Below are positions 9,936-18,306 of a DNA stretch of 64,000 nucleotides, in pieces. The notes under the pieces are model-generated. The model ran no database searches. It had not been told where the DNA came from and saw only the letters and a list, made by a program, of their open reading frames with translations. Source of the DNA: Oceanospirillum sediminis (GTDB taxonomy: Bacteria; Pseudomonadota; Gammaproteobacteria; Pseudomonadales; Halomonadaceae); contig NZ_JACJFM010000013.1 of assembly GCF_014164585.1 (NCBI RefSeq), forward strand, positions 60,732 to 124,731, in the 5' to 3' direction. A program made the position numbers and the translations under genes. Numbering within the stretch: the first letter of the stretch is position 1; each line of letters opens with the position of its first letter.

Positions 9936-11138
9936 ATGAAACAGGTTCTGGATATTTTCTGGCGCTTTTTACTGCTGGGCTGTGTCAGCTTTGGCGGCCC
10001 TGCAGCCCATATCGGATATTTCCGTGCACAATTTGTTGAAAAACTGCGCTGGCTGGATGATACAGACTATGCCCGCCTCGTTGCTCTGAGCCAGTTTTTG
10101 CCAGGCCCTGGCTCCAGCCAGGTTGGATTTGCCATCGGCGTTAATCGGGCCGGGTTAAAAGGCGGTCTGTCAGCTTTTGCTGGTTTTACTATTCCCTCTT
10201 TCCTGCTGTTAACCGTACTGGCTACCCTCACACTAGAACACAGCTCTGACAGCCTGTCCGGTATTATTCATGGCCTGAAGCTGCTGGCCGTCGTAGTAGT
10301 GGCCGATGCCTGTCTCGGTATGTATCGCAACTTCTGTCAGCACCGTATTACCATTGCTATCGCGGTACTGACGGCATCGGTACTGATGATCATACCTGGC
10401 ATAGCGACTCAGATTGCTATTCTGATACTGGCTGCGGGTCTGGGTATCTGGCAGCAAAGCACTTTACTACCTGCTCAGCCAGAGGCACAGGACACTGATA
10501 AACAGGATGACGCTCAACCATCCCCGATGACAGATAAAACACCTGGCAGCTTATGGCGCTCTAAGCCACTGTGGATCTTTGCCTTTCTGCTGCTGGTGCT
10601 GCCGGTAATTGCATCCGGTAATGCGATACTGGATCTGTTCAGCCGTTTCTATCAGGCAGGTAGTCTGGTATTTGGCGGCGGTCATGTAGTACTGCCGCTG
10701 CTACAAGAGCTGGTAGGTGACAACATGAGTCAGGATCGCTTCCTGACAGGATATGCCGCTGCTCAGGCTGTACCCGGCCCTATGTTTACACTCGCGTCTT
10801 TTCTGGGAGCTGATCTTTGGGCAGATGCCCCATTTTCCGGCGCGCTGATCGCCACACTGGGCGTGTTCACACCGGGTCTGTTACTGATGTATGCCCTGCA
10901 ACCCCACTGGGAGCAACTGGCATTGCGTCCGGGTATGGCTGCGGCTGTTACCTCGATTAATGCAGCAGTCGTGGGCCTGTTATTATCCGCCCTGTATGCT
11001 CCGGTATTCAGTTCCGCAGTATTTTCTGGCCTGGATATGGCGCTGGTAATAGCGGGTTTCTGGGCGCTTAAACAACTAAAACTCCCTCTTTTGGCCATTG
11101 TCGTACTTTATGTATTAGCAGGCACATTATTATACTGA
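9936..11138 (+). CDS. chrA: CHR-family (chromate) anion transporter
   Basis: A two-domain inner-membrane protein of the chromate ion transporter family. Each half has the FGG signature: FGGPAAH near residue 19 with QFLPGPGSSQ near 57, and FGGGHVVLPLL with AVPGPMFTLASFLG in the second half. A hydrophilic loop of about 30 residues separates the halves. Length (400 residues) is normal for the fused form. I start at ATG 9936, which begins MKQVLDIFWRF; an in-frame TTG at 9897 would add 13 polar residues with no ribosome-binding site. Family members export chromate, but the true substrate here is open, since the Pho-box-like site suggests a link to phosphate or another oxyanion. Confidence 0.88.
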   Translation: MKQVLDIFWRFLLLGCVSFGGPAAHIGYFRAQFVEKLRWLDDTDYARLVALSQFLPGPGSSQVGFAIGVNRAGLKGGLSAFAGFTIPSFLLLTVLATLTLEHSSDSLSGIIHGLKLLAVVVVADACLGMYRNFCQHRITIAIAVLTASVLMIIPGIATQIAILILAAGLGIWQQSTLLPAQPEAQDTDKQDDAQPSPMTDKTPGSLWRSKPLWIFAFLLLVLPVIASGNAILDLFSRFYQAGSLVFGGGHVVLPLLQELVGDNMSQDRFLTGYAAAQAVPGPMFTLASFLGADLWADAPFSGALIATLGVFTPGLLLMYALQPHWEQLALRPGMAAAVTSINAAVVGLLLSALYAPVFSSAVFSGLDMALVIAGFWALKQLKLPLLAIVVLYVLAGTLLY

Positions 11139-11456
11139 TGATAGAAACTAAATTACTTTATCCCATGCCCAGAGAGCGGCAATATAATATTTCACACTAA
11201 TACTGATTACTATCAGTCCTGACAAGCATCAGGGCTGATAGCAAAATCAAGCGACATATAATGACATTATCTTATCTGCACCATTAAATGTATATTTCCT
11301 ATTACTATAAAATGATTAATTATAATATAAAACCCTTTACAACCAAACAATAGAAACAGTACACCAGGTCCTGTCAATATAACTCCTGCAAGATATGGAA
11401 ATCAGATTATTCAATATCAGAATAATTATGATGCAAATAAAAATGGAGCATTTAAT
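11139..11456. other. AT-rich spacer with hairpin after the CHR gene
   Basis: 318 bases without a credible gene, clearly more AT-rich than the flanks. A 13-bp stem-loop (11210-11222 with 11229-11241, one G-U pair) may terminate the CHR transcript, although no T run follows. Several TATAAT-like hexamers occur, but none has a matching -35. Confidence 0.5.
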
Positions 11457-11804
11457 ATGAACTGGTATCTTACTGCCTTTAAAAAATATGCTGTCTTCTC
11501 AGGACGTTCACGCCGTAAGGAATTCTGGATTTTCAGTGCTATGAACACATTGATCTATGCACTTCTCGCTTTTTTAGAGTTCCAGCTTAACTCTCCGGGT
11601 TATTTTATGCTGGCATTTACGCTTATTATTTTTATACCCAGCATAGCCGTCACAATAAGACGCCTGCATGATACCAGCCGATCCGGGTGGTGGTTCTTAA
11701 TATACGCCATACCTGTTGTTGGCCCTCTCATCATCCTGTTCTTTATGGCTAAAAACAGTACTGAAGAAGAGAATGATTTCGGACAAAACCCTAAACTGAA
11801 TTAA
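11457..11804 (+). CDS. DUF805 family membrane protein
   Basis: A 115-residue integral membrane protein. The N-terminus MNWYLTAFKKYAVFSGRSRRKEFW and the later RRLHDTSRSGWWFL are the two hallmarks of DUF805. Three to four hydrophobic segments follow, with a short charged tail. A TGGAG lies about 10 bases before the ATG. The biochemical function of the family is unknown. Base composition is AT-rich compared with nearby metabolic genes, so transfer is possible. A secreted DKNYY-like gene follows on the same strand. Confidence 0.88.
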   Translation: MNWYLTAFKKYAVFSGRSRRKEFWIFSAMNTLIYALLAFLEFQLNSPGYFMLAFTLIIFIPSIAVTIRRLHDTSRSGWWFLIYAIPVVGPLIILFFMAKNSTEEENDFGQNPKLN

Positions 11805-11867
11805 TAAAATATAAAGCGCTATATATCAAAGGTATATATGGCGCTAGCGGAAAAGGATATTCCTGGT

Positions 11868-12833
11868 ATGAAACGACTTACACTGCTGTTGGCTTACTGC
11901 CTCCTAGCCAGTTTGTACACATCTCAGTCCTATGCTGAAGTCAGCCGCCCTTATAAATTAATTGACGGTAAACTCGCGTATCAGAAATACGGTAATCAGG
12001 AACCGGTATTTCTGGAAAATGCTCGCGAACAGGATTTTGACATTGTTTATAAAGGCGACAAATTCAGTGTTGCTTTTTCTGCTGACCACTTTTATTGCAA
12101 TGGATCTCGTCTGGAGCAGCGCTTTAACCCGTCTGAAGCTGTTGCATTAGGCCCTTTTCTGGTATCGGGTGACTTAAGTTATGCCTACTGTCAGAAAACT
12201 GAACACCCCATTAATGCGGATACCCTGGAAGCGCTCAACAACCCTTTCTTTCGGGATAAAGATCATGTTTTTACCTCAACAGGTCAGGTGCTGAAAGGTG
12301 CTGATCCACAAAAAATACGCACCCAGAGAGCCCAGGCGTTTGATGATCATCAGTACTACTTTGTCGCTCATACCACGATTATCCGACCTTATTCATCGCA
12401 AGTTGTCTTCTACGATAACTGCTATGGCTGGGCTAGTATTGATGGCGAACTTCACTTTGAAGGCCAGCAAAAACCATCAACCGATGACGATAGCTTCAGA
12501 TGTCTGGACCCCGATACCGCAATCGATAAAGACACGATCTATTTTTTCGGTGAGGCGAAGTATCAGTTCAGTGAGCCGGTAAAAACTTCGGACGTCAGAC
12601 AGATCCAGAACAGCTTTTTTACCGATGGCAAAAATATCTGGTACACCAGACTGGCACCGATGCAATTAACCGGATTAGATGTTGAACGTGTTGCCATATC
12701 GGGTAATGAAATATCCGACGGTAAAGCCACATGGCAATGTGCCAACATTCAGACCAACGACCAGCCTATTTGTCAGCAAACATCAGAAACCAGTAAGTCA
12801 TTACGGTCTTTGCTGAAAAAATTAAGAAAATAG
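11868..12833 (+). CDS. Secreted DKNYY-like hypothetical protein
   Basis: About 321 residues with a clear Sec signal peptide (MKRLTLLLAYCLLASLYTSQSYA, cleavage near residue 23). The mature part has repeated units of the type 'D-x-x-x-(V/I)-(F/Y)' around residues such as KDHVFTSTGQVL, KDTIYFFGEAKYQF and GKNIWYTR, which resemble DKNYY-family repeats, and several cysteines that could form disulphides. Expected place: periplasm. Function unknown. An in-frame ATG at 11838 also has an acceptable AAGG upstream and would lengthen the signal n-region by 10 residues; I prefer 11868 because it gives a normal signal peptide. Confidence 0.6.
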   Translation: MKRLTLLLAYCLLASLYTSQSYAEVSRPYKLIDGKLAYQKYGNQEPVFLENAREQDFDIVYKGDKFSVAFSADHFYCNGSRLEQRFNPSEAVALGPFLVSGDLSYAYCQKTEHPINADTLEALNNPFFRDKDHVFTSTGQVLKGADPQKIRTQRAQAFDDHQYYFVAHTTIIRPYSSQVVFYDNCYGWASIDGELHFEGQQKPSTDDDSFRCLDPDTAIDKDTIYFFGEAKYQFSEPVKTSDVRQIQNSFFTDGKNIWYTRLAPMQLTGLDVERVAISGNEISDGKATWQCANIQTNDQPICQQTSETSKSLRSLLKKLRK

Positions 12834-13208
12834 ATCCATCAATACCAGAACAAAAACTTTCCTGTAGAAGTTATCGTATTCTCCAGCCTGGCGCTGGAGA
12901 ATATCGAAACCTTCAACCTTCAACCTTCAACCTTCAACCTTCAACCTTCAGAGAGATTATTTACACCGGGACATTAACTACACCTCCCAGTTAACCCCAG
13001 CCTCACTGTATAACCACGGATATCAAACCGATTATTTCAATACCCAGGGACTCCACATCTGCCCTGGTCACCCGGAGCATCTGACGATAACATTCGCCAG
13101 AACAGTCTGGCACACTTTGAAGGCTGTCCCGTTGTTGTCACGGAGAAAATGGACTCCAACGGAGATACCCTATACGGAAGACAGATCATCTCTGTATCTG
13201 CATGCTTT
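12834..13208. other. Spacer with hairpin, 7-bp tandem repeat and possible gene remnant
   Basis: 375 bases. A perfect 10-bp stem-loop at 12878-12902 is followed at once by six copies of a heptamer (12908-12949). A plus-strand frame from 13014 to the stop at 13217 reads like protein but has no start codon, and may be a gene remnant. Confidence 0.5.
12908..12949. repeat. Six perfect tandem copies of AACCTTC
   Basis: Six uninterrupted copies of the 7-base unit AACCTTC. The unit length is not a multiple of three and the array is not inside a convincing gene. Such arrays change copy number by slippage. It starts five bases after a 10-bp stem-loop. Confidence 0.97.
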
Positions 13209-13469
13209 TTATGGTAGTTCATCCCATAGCTCCTGTAGCCAGGCCTGTAATTCATCTCGTGAGTCAAAGTCTTCTTCGGTTAACTGTTCATATTCTTCAG
13301 GTGAAATCAGTTCGTATTCAATAGTTTCTTTTAGCTGGGCTTTCACCAGCTCAGCATCATATGGAACAGGTCGTCCAGAAGATAGAATATCTTTTATTAA
13401 TTTCAGGTTATAGCACTCTATATAACAGTATTTTTCCAACACTGTTCTTAGTGGCTCCTTAATACTCAT
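13209..13469 (-). CDS. Small acidic hypothetical protein
   Basis: 86 codons on the minus strand. The product begins MSIKEPLRTVLEKYCYIE and ends in a strongly acidic helix-rich part (LISPEEYEQLTEEDFDSRDELQAWLQELWDELP). I do not recognise a family. The small acidic character would suit an immunity or antitoxin-like protein, but no toxin partner is next to it. The ribosome-binding site is weak (AAAGA). Coding is supported by sensible residue composition and by the lack of a better frame. Confidence 0.5.
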   Translation of the reverse strand: MSIKEPLRTVLEKYCYIECYNLKLIKDILSSGRPVPYDAELVKAQLKETIEYELISPEEYEQLTEEDFDSRDELQAWLQELWDELP

Positions 13470-13711
13470 TTAAATATCTTTTATTTAGCTGGAACGGGGT
13501 AATTACAGAAATACAAAGAACTTTATCAATATGATTTACCTGATTGGCAGTCCAATAGAGGTGCAGGTTCAATCAGGTAAATCCACATGAAACGTCAAAG
13601 AGCCTGTTTTCACGCATCCTTTTATCGATATTTTTCGGACTCAGCTCATAAAGACAGAGAGACCACAGAGCAGATCTGATAAAATTATCCTTCGATTGCT
13701 TATTTTCACGC

Positions 13712-14872
13712 ATGCAGGGATTTGTTGTGGCTTACCGCTCTATTCCAATTCGTCTCAGGCTGTTATCCCGGAAAATACTGCGACTGATCACAGGGCGTTC
13801 AGATGATATTTTTATGCAGGTTCATCACGGATTCTGCCTGCTGACAGCACTTTTCGTCACATCTGCCGGTCTTTTTAATGTTCTTCTGGATATTACTTCC
13901 TTACTTGCCGGAGTCGCTATGGCTTCGTTCGGCTGTGGACTGGTGGCGATATGGTACTTTTCTCGTTTTAGGGGTCATTACCGGGAGATGGCCACGCTAT
14001 TTTCACTAACCCTGCTGTTTGTTGTAATCCCCATGAACTGGTTCAGTAATGCAGGCTCTCTCGGCCCGACAGCACTTTATTGCCTGACTGCAGCTCTTTA
14101 TACCCTGAGTGTACTCAGAGAAGTCGCTATGCTGCGCAAGCCCGTGGTTTTTCTGGCATTTGCAGAACCTCTGATTCTATACCTGCTGGAACAGCGTTTT
14201 CCCCACTGGGTCAGTGGCTACACCAGTCCTGAGGTTCGCTTCTGGGATATGCAGTTTTCCTATATAGCAGCAATGGTTATTCTGTTTATTACCGCCTGGG
14301 GACATCTTCATCGCTATAAAGCCGAAGCAGAGCGTTCCAGACAGTATGCACAATATCTGAAACACATGGCAGACAGAGACGGCCTGACCAGCCTGTATAA
14401 CCACAGAGCCATTCTGGAGCGAGCTGGCCGTATCAGAAAAGAGAAACCAGTCTGCAGCCTGATACTGTGTGATGTAGACTTTTTTAAGAGACTGAATGAT
14501 ACCTACGGCCATCTGATTGGTGATACGGTGCTGATTGAAGTCGCCACGCATTTGCAGAATACCGCTTTTGAAGCCGGTGCTCTGGCTGGTCGTTACGGTG
14601 GTGAAGAGTTTTTACTGGTATGTTCCGCCCCTCACGAAACAGCGATGACACTGGCAGAACAGGCTCGCAGTAATATTGCAACACGGGTCACTTGTCCGGA
14701 ACAGGTGACAATCAGTATCGGTGTCGCACAATGCCAGGATAATGAAAGCCTGGCAGATACGCTGCATCGTGCTGATCAGGCACTTTATCGGGCAAAAGAA
14801 CAGGGGCGGAACCGGGTTGAACCCGCCAGCGCAACAGATGCCGCTTCGAACCTGGTATCATCCGTTCCGTGA
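13712..14872 (+). CDS. Membrane diguanylate cyclase (GGDEF)
   Basis: 386 residues. Residues 40-200 contain about six hydrophobic segments forming a membrane sensor of unrecognised type. A short coiled linker (200-220) joins a GGDEF domain from ADRDGLTSLYNHRA (about 220). It has CDVDFFKRLNDTYGH as the metal/nucleotide part and an intact GGEEF active site (296-300), so it should make cyclic di-GMP. The inhibitory RxxD motif normally five residues before GGEEF is missing (the segment reads EAGALAGRY), so product inhibition at that site is not expected. It stands alone; neighbours give no signal for the ligand. Confidence 0.92.
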   Translation: MQGFVVAYRSIPIRLRLLSRKILRLITGRSDDIFMQVHHGFCLLTALFVTSAGLFNVLLDITSLLAGVAMASFGCGLVAIWYFSRFRGHYREMATLFSLTLLFVVIPMNWFSNAGSLGPTALYCLTAALYTLSVLREVAMLRKPVVFLAFAEPLILYLLEQRFPHWVSGYTSPEVRFWDMQFSYIAAMVILFITAWGHLHRYKAEAERSRQYAQYLKHMADRDGLTSLYNHRAILERAGRIRKEKPVCSLILCDVDFFKRLNDTYGHLIGDTVLIEVATHLQNTAFEAGALAGRYGGEEFLLVCSAPHETAMTLAEQARSNIATRVTCPEQVTISIGVAQCQDNESLADTLHRADQALYRAKEQGRNRVEPASATDAASNLVSSVP

Positions 14873-14900
14873 CAGATCTGCACTGACATGACCTTAGCCT

Positions 14901-15044
14901 ATGACTGACTTTATCCACAACCATATCAATACCATCGTGATCGTACTGACCCTGCTGGTACTGCCATTCTATATTCAGAAAATGCGCCAGTGGTATCAGG
15001 CCAGCAAGAAAAAAAATCGCCGCCGCCGTAAACGGTTGCGTTAA
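14901..15044 (+). CDS. Small membrane protein with basic tail
   Basis: 47 codons. It begins MTDFIHNHIN, has one hydrophobic helix (TIVIVLTLLVLPFYI) and ends in a very basic tail, KKKNRRRRKRLR. This is the architecture of single-span membrane microproteins with a cytoplasmic positively charged end. No strong ribosome-binding site is visible. The gene contains a run of eight A residues before the basic tail, and the +1 frame is open from there to 15258. Family not recognised. Confidence 0.45.
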   Translation: MTDFIHNHINTIVIVLTLLVLPFYIQKMRQWYQASKKKNRRRRKRLR

Positions 15045-15309
15045 GGCCAACCCCAGCCTGCCCGCTAAAGTATTCAAACTGAAGAACCTGGTACTGGAGC
15101 AGGCTTCGATAATTACCAAACAGCACCAGATAAAACCGATCAGTACGCGGCGTTATGACAGTGGCTGTCATAAGCTGGAGATCCTGATTAATGGTCAGTC
15201 GGCGGCTGAAACCGGATTCTGGCGAGATACTGAATGTGAATCGCATAATGAAATTTGAGCCCGTCATAACAGCGAGATACACTTACGTTTTTATTCTGCG
15301 GATGGTTCC

Positions 15310-15672
15310 ATGTCCTTCGATAAACTAAGAAGTCTGGTGTACTCAACAGAGACCGGACGTATCTGCCCTGACTGTGAAAACCCGGTTGATCAGTGTACCT
15401 GTAAACAAGAAGATGACAGTATCCCTGAAGGTGATGGTATTGTCCGTATCAGTCGGGAAACCAAAGGCCGTAAAGGCAAAGGCGTTACGCTGATTAAGGG
15501 TGTACCCGTGCCTGCAGGGGAATTGAAAAAGCTGGCAAAAGAGCTGAAAACCCGTTGTGGTACAGGCGGGGCAGTAAAAGATCATGTCATCGAAATTCAG
15601 GGCGATCAGCGTGATCTTCTGGTTCAGCTGCTGACGGATAAGGGATTTAAAGTGAAAAAAGCCGGTGGCTGA
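15310..15672 (+). CDS. yciH: YciH, SUI1/eIF1-like translation factor
   Basis: 120 residues. The N-terminus has a four-cysteine cluster (CPDCENPVDQCTC, 19-31) seen in gammaproteobacterial YciH, followed by the SUI1 fold (GRKGKGVTLIKGVP, then the helix KLAKELKTRCGTGG, then IEIQGD and the final LLTDKGFKVKKAGG). SUI1 proteins act on the small ribosomal subunit during start selection; bacterial YciH has been linked to initiation fidelity and stress translation. ATG at 15310; the ribosome-binding site is poor. Confidence 0.92.
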   Translation: MSFDKLRSLVYSTETGRICPDCENPVDQCTCKQEDDSIPEGDGIVRISRETKGRKGKGVTLIKGVPVPAGELKKLAKELKTRCGTGGAVKDHVIEIQGDQRDLLVQLLTDKGFKVKKAGG

Positions 15673-15764
15673 TTCTGTGCCCCCACCCTGCTTTTATCCT
15701 CAGATAAGACTCTGCGCTTTGCCTGGATACTGCTTCTTTCCTGCCACGGCTTGCAGGTGTTTCC

Positions 15765-16106
15765 GTGGCTGACTGGTATCTCTATGTACTGGAAACTGAT
15801 GGGGCCCGCCTGTACACCGGTATTACAACGGACGTTGAACGCCGCTTATCTGAACACGCCTCCGGAAAAGGGGCCCGTTTTATGCGGGGGCGTAAGCTTT
15901 GCCGGTTGCGTCACCAGCAGAAAATTGGGGATCGCAGTCTGGCTTCAAAAGTGGAATATGCCTTTAAGCAACTTAAGCGGGCGGAAAAGTTACGCAGGCT
16001 TGATCAGGGACAACTCCGCTTTGATCCACAAAGCGGTAAGCTGCTTGCAGCCTCGACCAGTCAGGCTGACCAGCATTCTGAATGCCGACCTTGTCATGAT
16101 GCCTGA
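15765..16106 (+). CDS. GIY-YIG domain protein (YhbQ-like)
   Basis: 113 residues covering a single GIY-YIG nuclease fold: WYLYVLETDGARLYTGITTDVERRLSEH at the start, the lysine/arginine strand KGARFMRGRKLC, and the conserved glutamate in SKVEYAFKQL. This is the small stand-alone UPF0213/YhbQ class, proposed to act on DNA; substrate unknown. The start is GTG at 15765, chosen because WYLYVL normally lies within five residues of the N-terminus. It is 93 bases after yciH on the same strand. Confidence 0.88.
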   Translation: MADWYLYVLETDGARLYTGITTDVERRLSEHASGKGARFMRGRKLCRLRHQQKIGDRSLASKVEYAFKQLKRAEKLRRLDQGQLRFDPQSGKLLAASTSQADQHSECRPCHDA

Positions 16107-16135
16107 TCCAGACTGAATTTCTACAGAGAGATTGT

Positions 16136-16576
16136 ATGACCGAACAACACACAGCCTGTCCCCACGCCTCAGCTCAGGCTCCCCGCCCTTATGGAACAGA
16201 TGACGCCTCATTCCAGGCCGCAGGTGGCCAGGAGGGTATCAAAAAGCTGGTTACTGCGTTTTATCTGGCAATGGATACCCTGCCAGAAGCCCAGCGTATC
16301 CGTGAGATGCATGATGCTGATCTGACCGAATCGGCGGATAAACTCTATCGTTTTTTGTGTGGCTGGCTGGGAGGCCCGACACTGTTCCGTGAAAAATATG
16401 GACCGATTACCATTCCGCGGGCCCATGCTCACCTGGACATAGGTATCGAGGAACGGGATGCCTGGTTGCTATGCATGCAGGAAGCTCTGAAGGAGCAGGA
16501 TTACAGCGATGATTTCAAAGAGTACCTGATGGTTCAGCTATTCAGACCGGCAGAGTTCTGTCGAACCCGTGATTAA
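16136..16576 (+). CDS. Group II truncated haemoglobin
   Basis: 146 residues, a 2-on-2 globin. YGTDDASFQAAGGQEGIKKLV is the A/B start, LYRFLCGWLGGPTLFREKYG is the E-helix region, and the proximal F8 histidine aligns at His97 in IPRAHAHLDI. The group II tryptophan at G8 is present in EERDAW (Trp110). About 20 extra residues precede the globin. Group II proteins bind O2 and NO and are implicated in NO or peroxide chemistry. It lies 30 bases after the GIY-YIG gene, so the two may share a transcript. Confidence 0.9.
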   Translation: MTEQHTACPHASAQAPRPYGTDDASFQAAGGQEGIKKLVTAFYLAMDTLPEAQRIREMHDADLTESADKLYRFLCGWLGGPTLFREKYGPITIPRAHAHLDIGIEERDAWLLCMQEALKEQDYSDDFKEYLMVQLFRPAEFCRTRD

Positions 16577-16654
16577 CGGGTTCTCCCTCACGTTCCACAC
16601 AAAACCTTAAGACGGATATTCCACTTTATGATCCGGGCTGCCTGCCACGGATCT

Positions 16655-17374
16655 TCAGACAGGAGCCCCATCTCTGATACGGAACCAGACCGCAATACTG
16701 TAACGGGTGGCCTGAGCGGTAATTACTTCATGGGGAAACTCTTCACTCAGAAAAGCGGCTACCGTACCGGCTTCCGGCTCCACCTGTGCAACAGGCGTGT
16801 CAGACAGCTGCAGCGCATCGGATATATTCTGCCCCTGTTCTCCCACTTCCGGGTACAGCAGGAACTGACCGCCATCGTCGCTGTTCCAGTCCGGGTTCAG
16901 ATAGAACACCAGCGTCATAATACGGTTACGCTGTCCGCGGAAGCTGTCCAGATGCTTTTTATAAAACTGGCCAGGTTCGTAGATAGCGTACATGGCCTCA
17001 AAGTGATTCATCCCCAGGTACAAACGGCGATTTACAACGGTCATCAGCTGTTCCAGTATCGCCATAAAGCGGGCCTGAACAGGCGCTTCTCCCTCCAGCC
17101 AGCAGATACGATCGGTTCGGATATCGTCCCGTAATACAAACGCCTGATCCCGGCCAATACCGGCTTTGCGAAACTGCTGCTCATTATCCAGACGCAGTAT
17201 ATCGGCTCTGAGCTGCTGAACCAGAGTGTCCGATAACAGCTTCTCCACCACCACCCAGCCATTCTGGTACAAAGACTGACAGATCAGATCAATCTGTTGC
17301 TCACTTAAACCATCATAATCAGTTTCGCTGTCAGCGGACTGCACACAGGACAGAGGAGTATCGGCGGGGGTCAT
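16655..17374 (-). CDS. 2OG-Fe(II) oxygenase (prolyl-4-hydroxylase type)
   Basis: 239 residues with the double-stranded beta-helix of 2-oxoglutarate dioxygenases. Iron ligands are His141 and Asp143 (YKKHLDSF) and His215 (FPHEV); Arg224 (RYSIAVWFR) is the 2-oxoglutarate anchor. The fold class is P4Hc, whose members hydroxylate prolyl or other side chains; the substrate here is unknown. AAGG lies 8 bases before the ATG. It is convergent with the haemoglobin gene and 59 bases downstream of the sirtuin gene, probably one transcript. Confidence 0.88.
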   Translation of the reverse strand: MTPADTPLSCVQSADSETDYDGLSEQQIDLICQSLYQNGWVVVEKLLSDTLVQQLRADILRLDNEQQFRKAGIGRDQAFVLRDDIRTDRICWLEGEAPVQARFMAILEQLMTVVNRRLYLGMNHFEAMYAIYEPGQFYKKHLDSFRGQRNRIMTLVFYLNPDWNSDDGGQFLLYPEVGEQGQNISDALQLSDTPVAQVEPEAGTVAAFLSEEFPHEVITAQATRYSIAVWFRIRDGAPV

Positions 17375-17433
17375 GGTATTACCTTTGAGCCATCAGAAAA
17401 AAACATAAAGCACAGGCTTATACCCTATCCCTG

Positions 17434-18288
17434 TCAGCGGAGCAATGACATCAGTTCTGACAAAGTGTCACTGCAACTGGCATCCAGCTTCAGAGTCGCC
17501 AATTCATCTGCCCGTGTTACTCCCTGATTCAGCAAAACAATGGGCTTACCCAGTTCATAAGCTTTACGACAAAAACGATAACCGGAAAATACCATCAGGG
17601 ATGATCCTATGACAAACAATCCATCGGCATTATCCAGTGCCTGAAAAGCAGCATCCACCCGGTCACGAGGGACGGTATCACCAAAAAACACCACATCCGG
17701 TTTAAGAAGACCACCGCACTGCTGACAACCTGTCAGCCGGAAATGATGGAAATCATCCCGTTCCAGATCCGCATCACCATCCGGCGCAACACTGGCTGTC
17801 AGCCTCGCAAACTCCGGATTCAGCGTCGCAAGCTGATCACAGACCCAGTCCCGGCTGTAACTCTGACCGCAATCCATACAGACCACCTGATCAGAACGCC
17901 CATGCAGATCAATAACCCTGTCACTGCCCGCTTTATTATGCAGACCATCCACATTCTGAGTCACCAGCTGCTGGCAGACATTCTTGCGTTCCAGGTCCGC
18001 AATGGCATGATGGGCCTCATTAGGTCTGGCATTACGCATCACCGGCCAGCCGATCAGAGAACGGGCCCAGAAACGCTGACGGGTATACTCATCTTTCATA
18101 AAGTCCTGATGCTGAACCGGAGGGTTTCGTTTCCACTGCCCCTTCTGATCTCTGTAATCAGGAATACCAGAATCGGTACTGATTCCGGCCCCGGTCAGTA
18201 ACATCAGTCCGGCATGTTGCTGAATAAAATCATGCAGTGCATTAGCAGCCTGAGCTGCACTGGCTTGTTCGATACACGTCTGGGTCAC
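17434..18288 (-). CDS. Sir2-family NAD-dependent protein deacylase
   Basis: 284 residues. The NAD motif GAGISTDSGIPDYR (33-46), QNVDGLH (111-117) and catalytic His129 in LHG are intact, with a structural zinc site from CMDC (137-140) and a second CQQCG pair. This resembles the SIRT4-like (class II) group; the acyl group removed cannot be told from sequence. I choose GTG at 18288 because a perfect AGGAG sits 6 bases upstream. A GTG six codons earlier would place that AGGAG inside the gene. It shares the strand with the 2OG oxygenase. Confidence 0.92.
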   Translation of the reverse strand: MTQTCIEQASAAQAANALHDFIQQHAGLMLLTGAGISTDSGIPDYRDQKGQWKRNPPVQHQDFMKDEYTRQRFWARSLIGWPVMRNARPNEAHHAIADLERKNVCQQLVTQNVDGLHNKAGSDRVIDLHGRSDQVVCMDCGQSYSRDWVCDQLATLNPEFARLTASVAPDGDADLERDDFHHFRLTGCQQCGGLLKPDVVFFGDTVPRDRVDAAFQALDNADGLFVIGSSLMVFSGYRFCRKAYELGKPIVLLNQGVTRADELATLKLDASCSDTLSELMSLLR

Positions 18289-18306
18289 AGTAAACTCCTG
18301 AATCAC

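Noticed and set aside
12908..12949. CRISPR-like repeat
   Set aside because: Contiguous 7-base tandem units without spacers; a simple sequence repeat, not CRISPR.
14926..15282. 118-codon minus-strand frame opposite the small membrane gene
   Set aside because: Overlaps the more credible plus-strand microprotein and shows no domain.
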